A stretch of DNA of 64,000 bases from NCBI GenBank assembly GCA_012515235.1, contig JAAYYU010000337.1:29807-93806 (forward strand), given 5' to 3'. The DNA is from Candidatus Anammoximicrobium sp. (GTDB taxonomy: Bacteria > Planctomycetota > Planctomycetia > Pirellulales > Pirellulaceae). The stretch's first letter is position 1, and every line of letters starts with the position of its first letter. This document shows positions 56,711 to 64,000 of the stretch, in pieces. The position numbers and the translations under genes were made by a program. The notes below the pieces were generated by a model. It was not told the origin of the DNA and made no database searches. It was given only the letters and a program-made list of their open reading frames with translations.

Positions 56711-58495
56711 TCAGGATTGCGTCCGCCGCTCACGCTGCTCGGCCGAGCGCCGCAACAGTTCGTCGGCCGCCACGCCCGCCAGCAAAACGGCGCCAATGAT
56801 CGCAAACTCCAGCTTGTCCGGAATCCCCAGCATGATGATCGCGTTGTACAGCACCCGCATCACGGCCGTGCCAATGACGACGCCCAGAATCGAACCCTCG
56901 CCGCCTCGCAGACTGCAGCCCCCGAGCACGGCCGCAGAAATCGCATACAGTTCATAGAAGTTGCCGTGCCCCGCCGGCTGAATCCCGTTCACGTCCAAGG
57001 AAAACAGCACGGCCGACACGCCTGCTAGCAGCGTGCATAGCACGTACGCCAGGACGGTCATGGCCGCCGTGTTGATGCCGCTGTACCGGGCCGCTTCCTC
57101 GTTCCGGCCCAGCGCCAGCAGGTAGCGGCCGTACACGGTCTGCTGGAGGAAAAATCCGACCAGCAGCGCAATGGCGATCATCACCAACAAAGGCGCCGGG
57201 GCCTGGACGCGGTCCAGCGGAATCATGCCCAGCAGCAGCAGCGCGTGCGCCGAAGCAGTCAGGAAGGTTGCCGATCGCCAGCCGGCTGTCGAGGTCCAAC
57301 TGGCTGTCAAGAAACGAACTGCGCCAGCCATCACCGCGATCAGGGCCAGCCCCACCGACGCGATTCTCCACCAGGCCAGGTCGGCATCGGCCGAACCGAC
57401 ATGGCCCCAGGCAGCCAGACGCCACAGCACCAGCAAGCCCGTCGCCGCCGCGGCACCGCCCCACAACACGTTCCACGATCTGTGCCGCAGGGCGTTCAGA
57501 CTCAGGGCCGCCACGCCGGCGGCGGAGCCGAGCAAGCCGACCCAGAACATCGAGCGCTGCGTCCAGGTGCAGGCATTCCGGGCCGCTTCCGGAAGACCCG
57601 GCAGCCACGACACCACGCTGGTCAACGACAGCGCCAGGCCCACCAGCGTCAGGCACCAGGGCGATACCGACGCGACTTCGTCCGCGTCATCCTCGCGCCG
57701 GCCAAGCCACCGGTACAGACCCCACCCGGCCAGACACAGCCCCGCGGCAGCCGTCAGGCAAGCCAGCGAACAGGGCCGGGCCGTGGCCAGCGACTTCAGC
57801 CCTTCATAGCCGGTCCCAAATCCCTGGGTCTGATCGTCCGTCAGCCAGCGGGCCAGGCCGCGATACAGCAGCAGGCCGCACAGCGTCACCACAAACGGCT
57901 GCAGGCCGACCCGCGTGATCAGCACGCCGTGCAGCAGCCCAATGGCGGCACAGATTTCCAACATCCAGAATACCGCCAACGCGGTCTCCGCCCAGACCGG
58001 CAGCGGCACGCCGGGCAGCAGCCAGCCAGCCAGGACCGACACCAGGCCCAGCAGGTAAAGCCAGGCCGGCCGTTTGCAGTCGCGGCCGCGCGTTGCGGCG
58101 TAGTACACGACGTAACCGGGAACCAACAGCACTTGCAGACCTCGCCGTAGGCTCTCGCGGAACGGAATGCTGTGCAGCCAAACGGCGCCGACGCACCACA
58201 GGCCCAGGCCGGTTCCGGTCAGCGTCCACGCCAGGGCCCGTCCGGGCGGGCCGGCCGCGATCGCGTGCAAGCCCATCGGCAACAGGCAGCCAATCAGTCC
58301 CACCAGCGAGCCCAGCGACAGGTCGATGCCGCCCGCGATGATCACCATGGCCGCGCCGATGCTGATGATGCCAAACAACGCCGTGCGGCGCAGCGTGTTC
58401 TGGATGTTGTAGGTGCTGAGAAAGTCGGGATTCAGTAGCGACGCCAACGCGTAGACGAACACCAGCAGGGCGAAGATCCCCAAGGCCTTTTTCAT
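56711..58495 (-). CDS. Ribose-type ABC permease with large membrane insertions
   Basis: 594 residues against ~320 for RbsC. The family core is recognisable at both ends: MVIIAGGIDLSLGSLVGL near residue 60, IGLLHGVLITRVGLQPFVVTLCGLLLYRGLA near 190, and LLALGRNEEAARYSGINTAAM ... AISAAVLGGCSLRGGEGSILGVVIG near 450-540. Two extra hydrophobic stretches (~75-180 and ~235-400) add some seven to eight helices between core helices. Its start overlaps the ATPase stop by four bases (ATGA). It forms the membrane channel of a sugar importer with the two genes upstream. Confidence 0.92.
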   Translation of the reverse strand: MKKALGIFALLVFVYALASLLNPDFLSTYNIQNTLRRTALFGIISIGAAMVIIAGGIDLSLGSLVGLIGCLLPMGLHAIAAGPPGRALAWTLTGTGLGLWCVGAVWLHSIPFRESLRRGLQVLLVPGYVVYYAATRGRDCKRPAWLYLLGLVSVLAGWLLPGVPLPVWAETALAVFWMLEICAAIGLLHGVLITRVGLQPFVVTLCGLLLYRGLARWLTDDQTQGFGTGYEGLKSLATARPCSLACLTAAAGLCLAGWGLYRWLGRREDDADEVASVSPWCLTLVGLALSLTSVVSWLPGLPEAARNACTWTQRSMFWVGLLGSAAGVAALSLNALRHRSWNVLWGGAAAATGLLVLWRLAAWGHVGSADADLAWWRIASVGLALIAVMAGAVRFLTASWTSTAGWRSATFLTASAHALLLLGMIPLDRVQAPAPLLVMIAIALLVGFFLQQTVYGRYLLALGRNEEAARYSGINTAAMTVLAYVLCTLLAGVSAVLFSLDVNGIQPAGHGNFYELYAISAAVLGGCSLRGGEGSILGVVIGTAVMRVLYNAIIMLGIPDKLEFAIIGAVLLAGVAADELLRRSAEQRERRTQS

Positions 58496-60015
58496 GATTC
58501 CCTCGCCGCCCTCGCGCCGCCGGTCGCCAAGTGCATGATCGATTCCTCACTGAGTTCCGCCCCCCCAAGTTCTCCGCTCAGCCGGCCTTCATGCATGACC
58601 AGGACGCGATCGGACATGCCCAGGATTTCTTCCATTTCGCTCGACACGAACAAGATCGCTACGCCGTCGGCCGCCAACTGTTCCATCAGTTCGTAGATTT
58701 CCTCCTTGGACCCGACGTCGATTCCCCGTGTCGGCTCGTCCAGCAACAACACGCGGGGCTGCATGGAGAGCCATTTTCCCAGCACGACCTTCTGCTGGTT
58801 GCCGCCGGACAGGAAGCGGACCACCTGGCCGGCGTGCGGCGTCTTGATGTTCAGCCGCCGGATCATGGCGTCGGCGAGCGACCGCTCGTGGCGGCGGTTC
58901 AACAGGCCGAATCGGCGACGGTGGCGGCGCAAGGCGGCCAGGCTGAGGTTCTGCCGGACGGTCATGTCGACGATCAGCCCGGCTTGTTTGCGGTCTTCGG
59001 GCACGAGGGCGATTCCCGCGCGGATCGCATCCGCCGGGCTGCGGAACGCGACCGGCCGGCCGGCGATCCGCAATTCGCCTCCCAGGGCCCGTTCCACGCC
59101 GAACAAGACGCGCAGCAATTCGGTGCGCCCGGCGCCGACCAGTCCGGCAAGCCCCACCAACTCGCCGGCGCGGACGGAGAAGTTCAAGCGGTAGCCGGCG
59201 TGCGCAGGAGTCTCCAGATCGACGGATTCCAAAACGGGCGGCCCGGCCCCGCGCGCCCGGCGACCGTAGAATTGCGCGATGTCCCGCCCGACCATCAGCC
59301 GCACCATCCGGTCATGGTCGATTTCGCCCCGCCTCAACTCGCCGGCGTTTTCGCCGTCGCGGAGAACCACGACGCGGTCCGCCAACGCCTCGACCTCGCC
59401 CAGCCGGTGCGAGATGTAGATGACGCTAACCCCCCGACTCCGCAACTCCCGCACGACCCCGAACAGCGTTTCCGTTTCCTTGGCCGACAAGCTCGACGAG
59501 GGTTCGTCCATGATCAGCAGTCGGGCGTTGACCGACAACGCCTTGGCAATCTCCACCAACTGCTGCTTGCCGATCGGCAACGTCGCCACGACGGTCTTCG
59601 GCGACACGTCCAATCCCACCATCCGCAAGACGGCGCCGGATTGGCGGTCGATCGTCCGGCGATCCAGGATGCCCAGCCGATGCGGTTCGCGTCCCAGAAA
59701 GATGTTCGCGCCGACGTCCAGGTTGTCCGCCAGGTTCAACTCCTGGTGAATCAACGCAATCCCGCGGGCCACGGCGGTCCGCACGGAATCCAGGCGCACG
59801 GGCTGTCCGTCCAGGGACAACTCGCCGGAGTCGGGCGGGAGGATCCCGGCCAGGACCTTCATCAACGTGCTTTTGCCGGCGCCGTTTTCGCCCAGCAGGG
59901 CCAGCACCTCGCCTCGCCCTACCCGCAAATCCACGTTGTGCAACGCGCGAACGCCCGGAAAGTCCTTGCAGATCCGGCGGGCTTCAAGCAGGGGATTAGT
60001 GTCAGAGGTTGTCAT
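58492..60015 (-). CDS. Sugar ABC transporter ATP-binding protein (RbsA/MglA type)
   Basis: 507 residues with two ABC domains. The first has Walker A GENGAGKST (42-50), DEPSSSLSAKE and signature-like region; the second has a degenerate Walker A (GLVGAGRTE) and a good LSGGNQQKVVLGKWL and LLLDEPTRGIDVGSKEEIY, the usual asymmetry of RbsA/MglA-type ATPases. It powers uptake of a pentose, hexose or related ligand. Start ATG 60015; it is preceded 93 bases upstream by the binding-protein gene and overlaps the permease gene by four bases. Confidence 0.95.
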   Translation of the reverse strand: MTTSDTNPLLEARRICKDFPGVRALHNVDLRVGRGEVLALLGENGAGKSTLMKVLAGILPPDSGELSLDGQPVRLDSVRTAVARGIALIHQELNLADNLDVGANIFLGREPHRLGILDRRTIDRQSGAVLRMVGLDVSPKTVVATLPIGKQQLVEIAKALSVNARLLIMDEPSSSLSAKETETLFGVVRELRSRGVSVIYISHRLGEVEALADRVVVLRDGENAGELRRGEIDHDRMVRLMVGRDIAQFYGRRARGAGPPVLESVDLETPAHAGYRLNFSVRAGELVGLAGLVGAGRTELLRVLFGVERALGGELRIAGRPVAFRSPADAIRAGIALVPEDRKQAGLIVDMTVRQNLSLAALRRHRRRFGLLNRRHERSLADAMIRRLNIKTPHAGQVVRFLSGGNQQKVVLGKWLSMQPRVLLLDEPTRGIDVGSKEEIYELMEQLAADGVAILFVSSEMEEILGMSDRVLVMHEGRLSGELGGAELSEESIMHLATGGARAARES

Positions 60016-60108
60016 GGCCTAGGAGCTACACGTTACGGGATCCGGAACACGCCAAGTCGCGCGTCGAATCCTCCGACCACCAATCCTTCGTCCTTCATTC
60101 TTCATCCT

Positions 60109-61176
60109 TCATCCCGTTTCATTCGCCGCCTGCATCTTGGCTTTCAGATCTTTCCAGAACTCGTGGACGTTGTCGCGGCGAATTTGTCGGGCGGGCACGT
60201 CGATATATTTTCCAGGCGGAATAACGCTCTTGTCGCCGCGTGCCAAGGCGGCCAGGATTTCCACCGACTTGCGGCCGTACTCGTACGGATTCTGCACCAC
60301 CGTGCCGTAGATTTTGCCGTCCGCGACGCCTTGCAAATTGGCGTCCTCTTCGTCGAAGCCGACGATTTTGATCTTGCCCACTTTTCCAGCCTCTTCCACG
60401 GCTGCCAGGCACTGGGGCGCGTTGTAGGCAAACAGCCCCACCATGCACCCCAAGTCGGGATACTTGGCAATCGCATCCTCGGCCAGCGCCTTCGCTCTGC
60501 CGAAATCAAATTGATCCGTCCGGGTGTCCAGCACCACGTATTTCTCGCCGCGGACGGGTTCGCCCAGCTTGTCGCGGCGGGATGCGTCCGGTGCCCGGTC
60601 GGTCAACTCGTCGATCACGCCTTGTCGCCGCACCTGGGCGTTCACTTGCTCCAGGCGACCGACGAAAATGATCACCGAACCGCCGTCCGGCAAGGCCTCT
60701 TTGACCAGCTGACCGGCCAGTCGTCCAGCCGTGTAGTTGTCGGTGCCCACGTAACACAAGCGGTTGGTGTCGGGAGCATCGCAATCCTGGGTGATCACCA
60801 ACGTCTGTTCGCAAGCGTCGTTGATCAATTGAGTCTGATTTGCGGCATCGATGGGACTGATCGCCAAGCCGTCGATTCCCCGTGCCAGCAAGTCCTCGAT
60901 CATCCGTTTCTGGTCGGCGACACCCCCGGGCGGCATCACGACCTCGCACCGGACGCCAAACTCACGCTCGGCCGTTTTGACCCCTGCCGCCGCCGGGTTC
61001 CAGAAAGAAGCGATCCCGTTGGTGACGTAGGCCAAGCGAATCGGCGACGGCTTGCTGGCGGGCGTTGGGGCTTCCACCGGACTGGTGCTTTGCCCTGATT
61101 CGCGACATCCCCCTCCAAACATCGCACAAATCAAAGCCGAAGACCAGATCGCGACAAGCGTACAAAGACGACTCAT
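60109..61176 (-). CDS. Sugar-binding lipoprotein of the ABC importer (RbsB type)
   Basis: 355 residues from ATG 61176. Lipobox in LICAMFGGGC, followed by an Ala/Pro/Ser linker. The periplasmic-binding fold of the type I ribose/galactose class is clear: IRLAYVTNGIASFWNPAAAGVKTAEREFGV, IDGLAISPIDA, YVGTDNYTAGRLAGQLVKEAL, VGLFAYNAPQCLAAVEEAGKVGKIKIVGFDEE and GTVVQNPYEYG. It delivers a sugar or sugar-like ligand to the permease. It is the first gene of the importer operon, with the ATPase and permease following. Confidence 0.93.
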   Translation of the reverse strand: MSRLCTLVAIWSSALICAMFGGGCRESGQSTSPVEAPTPASKPSPIRLAYVTNGIASFWNPAAAGVKTAEREFGVRCEVVMPPGGVADQKRMIEDLLARGIDGLAISPIDAANQTQLINDACEQTLVITQDCDAPDTNRLCYVGTDNYTAGRLAGQLVKEALPDGGSVIIFVGRLEQVNAQVRRQGVIDELTDRAPDASRRDKLGEPVRGEKYVVLDTRTDQFDFGRAKALAEDAIAKYPDLGCMVGLFAYNAPQCLAAVEEAGKVGKIKIVGFDEEDANLQGVADGKIYGTVVQNPYEYGRKSVEILAALARGDKSVIPPGKYIDVPARQIRRDNVHEFWKDLKAKMQAANETG

Positions 61177-61496
61177 GGTCGTGTTCTCCGGGCCGCGGAA
61201 GTTTCATCAGAATGCCGATGCTGACGAGCACCAAACGTCGTTTCATCACTTTTGACGCCCAAGTCGCTCGACCGTGCCATCGAGGACGGGGTGTTTCCGT
61301 GTCAGTTTCCCGCTTGGTGCCACGTTGCCAATGTACTTGCTTGTGAAGACACCAGCAAGGCGGACGGGCGCCTGGTTGCTGGCAGCGGTGGCAGCGACAG
61401 CATTCCAGGCCTCTGCATGGTGGGTGCTGTCATCAAACAAGCACAATTCGTCCTCAAAACCGCAGCATAATCCCGCGACGCTGATCAGCCGGACTT
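61177..61496. other. Divergent spacer without a gene
   Basis: The stretch between the binding-protein start and the promoter at 61497 contains only short, low-quality frames. No repeat of the families described here and no clear promoter for the importer operon was found; a weak TTGGTG-17-TCTGAT on the minus strand (about plus 61207-61235) is the best candidate. Confidence 0.4.
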
Positions 61497-61525
61497 TTGC
61501 CAACCGCTACAGAAGTCGATACAAT
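61497..61525 (+). promoter_or_regulatory. Strong sigma70-type promoter of the 61733 gene
   Basis: TTGCCA (61497-61502), 17-base spacer, TACAAT (61520-61525). The predicted leader is about 200 bases, unusually long and without an ORF of merit, before ATG 61733. Confidence 0.65.
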
Positions 61526-61732
61526 ACTAACGGTTGTAGCGATTCTTGCGGAGGGACCGTTTGCGGGCACGTGTTTTGCATTCTCTGCTATCGTTGACGA
61601 GGCCGTCGGGGGAGAGTCGGCGACAGCGGTCGAGAGCGCGGCAGTCGGCTGCGGCCAGCGGACCGCCGAAGAGAGCCAAAGAGAAATGGCGCGAAGACCT
61701 TGGGGGGCGAGTTTTCTGAAGGGGACAAGGAA

Positions 61733-62629
61733 ATGAAACGCCGGATGACCATACTGACCGTGTTTGCTTCAGTGGCGGTGGCGCTGGCTCCTGCCTGGAG
61801 CGGTACCGCGAAGGTGGCGGGCCAAACCGACAGCCGACCCAACACCAGCTGCGAGTCGTGCGCGGCAGGGCGCAGCGGGCCCAAGGTGGTCGGGCAAACC
61901 GACCGGGGAGCGACGCAGATCGTGGGTCGCGGAACGGCCGTCAAGGCGGGAGCGGGAAAGGGGACCGCGGGGCAGCCGTCGCTGCGCAGCCTGGCTGAGA
62001 AACGGCGCTGGCTCCGCGACCAACTGGCCAGCGGTCTGACGGATCGGCGGCAGGTTCAGCAGTTGCAGGCGAAGATCGATAACTTGAGGCCCCAACAAGT
62101 GGACGTGCTCACCAAAGCCGTCTTGGCGCAGCAACTGCCGGCTGCCGACCAGCAGCAGCTGCTGCTGCAGGGACTGCAGCAGTTCGATCAGCAGCAGGAA
62201 GCCCTGTTCCAGCAAGCTAACCAGGAGGTAGCGCGGGCGATGTTCATTCGCCAAGCCTTGGAAAACGAACTCTGGATGCGGAACGCGGGCTACGGCCTTG
62301 GCTACATGCCCGTCGTCACGTGGCTGCCCGAGGGCACTTGGTTCGGCGCGGGAGCGACCGTTTCGCCCGATGGCCGGTACGTTCGCACTTCGGTCAATCC
62401 GTTTTACTCCAGTGTGGGCCCGGTTTACACGTACAACCTGAATACCGGCGAAACGCGTCCGTGGATGCCGCAATCGGCGTCGCCGCAGAACAACCGGCCT
62501 TTGGGCTATCCGGGGTTCAACCATGCGGAAGCGTACGGCGGCATTCCCGCGTGGCACAAACCTCAGCCGACTCCCCAAGCACAGCCCCGCGTGCGTTACG
62601 ACGGCATGAGGACGCGAGTCGGAAACTGA
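61733..62629 (+). CDS. Secreted Gln-rich protein of unknown function
   Basis: 298 residues from ATG 61733 (aagggg 8 bases upstream); signal peptide MTILTVFASVAVALAPAWSGTA. Low-complexity region with repeated VxGQTD (KVAGQTDSR, KVVGQTDRG) and a CESC pair, then a Gln-rich helical stretch ~85-170 (QQVDVLTKAVLAQQLPAADQQQ, QQFDQQQEALFQQ), then a C-terminal part rich in Gly, Tyr and Pro (GYGLGYMPVVTWLPEGTWFGAG, VSPDGRYVRTSVNPF). The last block resembles surface-associated planctomycete proteins. Function unknown. Its own strong promoter suggests appreciable expression. Confidence 0.82.
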   Translation: MKRRMTILTVFASVAVALAPAWSGTAKVAGQTDSRPNTSCESCAAGRSGPKVVGQTDRGATQIVGRGTAVKAGAGKGTAGQPSLRSLAEKRRWLRDQLASGLTDRRQVQQLQAKIDNLRPQQVDVLTKAVLAQQLPAADQQQLLLQGLQQFDQQQEALFQQANQEVARAMFIRQALENELWMRNAGYGLGYMPVVTWLPEGTWFGAGATVSPDGRYVRTSVNPFYSSVGPVYTYNLNTGETRPWMPQSASPQNNRPLGYPGFNHAEAYGGIPAWHKPQPTPQAQPRVRYDGMRTRVGN

Positions 62630-62657
62630 TCCGCGTCGATCGAGGAAGCCCCTCGCA

Positions 62658-62690
62658 AGAAGCCCGGCCAGTCCGACGAGCCGGGCTTCT
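62658..62690. terminator. Hairpin between convergent genes, terminator-like
   Basis: Perfect 11-bp stem agaagcccggc (62658-62668) / gccgggcttct (62680-62690) with an 11-base loop, followed by gtcgtcttct rather than a pure T run. It lies between the plus-strand gene ending 62629 and the minus-strand gene ending 62772 and could serve both. Confidence 0.6.
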
Positions 62691-62771
62691 GTCGTCTTCT
62701 GGCAACGGTGGCCGAACTTACCCCCGGTTCCATCGGGCATCCCAGTCCGCGAGTTCGCTCCGCCGCCGCGG

Positions 62772-63689
62772 CTACGGCGCGATGTTCAATCGCGGCTGGC
62801 GGCTGTGAATCAGTTCGGACTCGTACGCCCGCCGCAGCTCCTTGTGGCGGGCATTCGAGTCGGGGTCGAAGGCGTGCAATTCGATCGTCACTCCGCCCAG
62901 TCCCTCTTGCCACAAGTAGCGGGCCAGCGACTTGCGGTCCGAGTGGTCCAAGTGCTTGGTCACGCGGGCCCGCAGGTTCTCCGACTCGCCGATGTACAGA
63001 TAACCGCGGGCGTCGCGGAAAATGTAGATTCCCGGCGTGTCGGGGACGCGTTGGGGTTCCGCCAGCACCTGTTGTGCCGGCAGCACGAGGACCTGCTTGT
63101 TCCAAGCGGCCACGCGCGCGACCAGTTCCGGGCGGAGTTGCCGGGCTTTCCGCAGGCCCAACGCCGCTTTGCGCAACTCGTAGGCCGAAACGTCCGGAGT
63201 CACGCTCTGGGCGATCCGGTCGAATTCCTCACGCAGTTGAGGATCGCAGAGGACCCGATCGATGGAAAGCCGGTGCTTGTCGTACATCTGCCGCGCTGCG
63301 ATTTCGGCGGCGTGGGCGTACGAATCGTGCCGCCGCGTGGCCTGTTTCGTCACCTCCACTTTCAACTGACCCGCCTTGCGGAGGTTCAGCAGCATCCAGT
63401 TGATCTGCGTCGGGTCGGCCTCCGGCAGTTCCTGGCGGCAACGGGCGACCAGCGCGGCGTTCAAGTCGTCGCGCAGCAGGACTTCGTCCGCGCTCCAGCC
63501 CTCGTGGACGGCGACAAAAGCGTTCTTCACCGCCCGCGCCAAAGCGTCGCGGTCCGTCGACTCGCTGCCACGGGCCGACGGGGTCGCCCAGGCCGCCAAC
63601 GCCCACGCAAGGACCAGCGGTGCGACGACAAATCGCCACGGCGGCGCCGAGTGCCCTTTCCACGGATTCAATGCTCCGGAACGCTGCAT
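62772..63689 (-). CDS. Exported protein with C-terminal GIY-YIG domain
   Basis: 305 residues from ATG 63689 with gaggag 7 bases upstream. A hydrophobic stretch VVAPLVLAWALAAWATPSA (~21-39) is a signal peptide or anchor. Residues ~45-200 are helical and unassigned. From residue 218 a GIY-YIG nuclease domain follows: GIYIFRDARGYLYIGESENLRARVTKHL with GIY 220-222, YIG 232-234, Arg240, and a closing ES..LI....P..N motif (290-303). All key residues of the fold are present, so it may cut DNA, but outside the cytoplasm. It is divergent from the cupin gene. Confidence 0.85.
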   Translation of the reverse strand: MQRSGALNPWKGHSAPPWRFVVAPLVLAWALAAWATPSARGSESTDRDALARAVKNAFVAVHEGWSADEVLLRDDLNAALVARCRQELPEADPTQINWMLLNLRKAGQLKVEVTKQATRRHDSYAHAAEIAARQMYDKHRLSIDRVLCDPQLREEFDRIAQSVTPDVSAYELRKAALGLRKARQLRPELVARVAAWNKQVLVLPAQQVLAEPQRVPDTPGIYIFRDARGYLYIGESENLRARVTKHLDHSDRKSLARYLWQEGLGGVTIELHAFDPDSNARHKELRRAYESELIHSRQPRLNIAP

Positions 63690-63780
63690 TTCAGAACTCC
63701 TCGGAAGCCCCTGAAGAAACCGGCCTGTATTGTGTACAATCGCGGTTCGTCCTGCAATTCTCACCGCAAGCGAGGCGCTG

Positions 63781-64000
63781 ATGGACGTCCAGAATATTGC
63801 CCAGGTCCCCTCGTTCGTAACCAAGGACGGGTCGGAGATCCGCGAGTTGCTGGCCTATCGAAACTCGTGCATCCGCCGCCAGAGTCTGGCGGAAGCCCGT
63901 TTGCCGGCGGGAGCCTCCACGACACCGCACCATCACGCGGCCGCCGAGGAAATCTACTACATCCTAGAAGGCTCAGGATGCATGCGCATCGCCGACGAGA
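63781..64000 (+). CDS. Cupin-domain protein, N-terminal part (runs off window)
   Basis: ATG 63781 opens a frame that continues to the window end (73 codons). PAGASTTPHHHAAAEEIYYILEGSG is cupin motif 1, with the HHH...E metal ligands G(X)5HXH(X)3,4E(X)6G in typical spacing. Small single-domain cupins bind a divalent metal and act as isomerases, dioxygenases or sugar binders; no specific role can be given from this fragment. A TACAAT (63735-63740) 41 bases upstream may be its -10 box. Divergent from the GIY-YIG gene. Confidence 0.85.
   Translation, partial: MDVQNIAQVPSFVTKDGSEIRELLAYRNSCIRRQSLAEARLPAGASTTPHHHAAAEEIYYILEGSGCMRIADE

Noticed and set aside
58531..61098. 855-codon plus-strand ORF opposite the sugar importer
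   Set aside because: Antisense shadow; importer proteins on the minus strand are unmistakable.
61497..61736. ORF in the leader of the 61733 gene
   Set aside because: It starts inside the promoter and has no ribosome site; the predicted protein has no family character.
63726..63740. attgtgtacaat palindrome as an operator
   Set aside because: Only 5+5 bases and overlapping a likely -10 box; expected by chance in an AT-rich promoter.

Overview
The window is high-GC DNA from a free-living member of Planctomycetota, most like a Pirellulales-type genome. This is judged from gene content, not from a search: formylglycine sulfatases, exported Gfo/Idh/MocA oxidoreductases with Tat signals, DUF1080 and DUF4091 proteins, HEAT-repeat lipoproteins, a very large multiheme cytochrome c fused to a Rieske/cytochrome b operon, many secreted hypothetical proteins, and families of short palindromic repeats between genes. 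No tRNA, rRNA, CRISPR array, prophage or intact transposase was recognised.

Layout. 1-1861: two sulfatases (the first cut by the window edge). 2021-7138: carA behind a long, structured leader, a small secreted protein, a promoter and secreted protein of unknown function, then rpmA and obgE separated by a textbook terminator. 7209-12726: an exported HEAT protein, a Gfo/Idh/MocA oxidoreductase, the 5' remnant of a probable MttB-type methyltransferase gene and a DUF362 protein. 12752-14546: repeats, a Nudix hydrolase and a frameshifted DUF4058 pseudogene. 14606-26895: a carbohydrate-oriented exported set (LamG/GH32-like giant, DUF4091/GH123-like enzyme, sugar isomerase-like TIM barrel, esterase, flavin reductase, second Gfo/Idh/MocA, PQQ-type propeller).

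26937-33744 is a housekeeping block on the minus strand: purN, a class of long ileS translationally joined to an extremely acidic small protein, an EF-P paralogue of the YeiP/EfpL type (arginine at the loop tip), two small conserved-looking proteins and proC. 33892-36241 holds a DUF1080 lipoprotein and an orphan ABC-2 permease.

36346-43962 is the most striking unit: Rieske protein, b6-type cytochrome b, a subunit IV-like protein enlarged by extra membrane segments, and a 1541-residue membrane-anchored octaheme cytochrome c with a long coiled coil and an embedded PDZ domain, all behind a near-consensus promoter. It should form an alternative menaquinol:cytochrome c oxidoreductase in which the electron acceptor is built in. 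The gap between its two cytochrome b genes holds four exact-period 35-bp palindromic repeats.

44107-55469: HEAT lipoprotein, M28 peptidase, exported FIST protein with a CBM9/DOMON-like partner, amino-acid permease fused to USP domains, the TIGR03545/TIGR03546 membrane pair, an HNH endonuclease and purM. 55609-61176: a compact Ser/Thr kinase downstream of a ribose-type ABC importer (binding protein, double ATPase, oversized permease). 61497-64000: promoter plus secreted Gln-rich protein, an exported GIY-YIG domain protein and the start of a cupin.

Several repeat families recur (about 70-bp palindromic units at 12752 and 21479; terminal-inverted-repeat elements at 14435, 17704 and 55499; the CCGCCGGGCAAGCCGGCGG family at 27578 and 42377) and at least three gene remnants are visible, so the region has been shaped by repeat mobility and gene decay. 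Function assignments rest on motifs and remembered family features; no database search was run.
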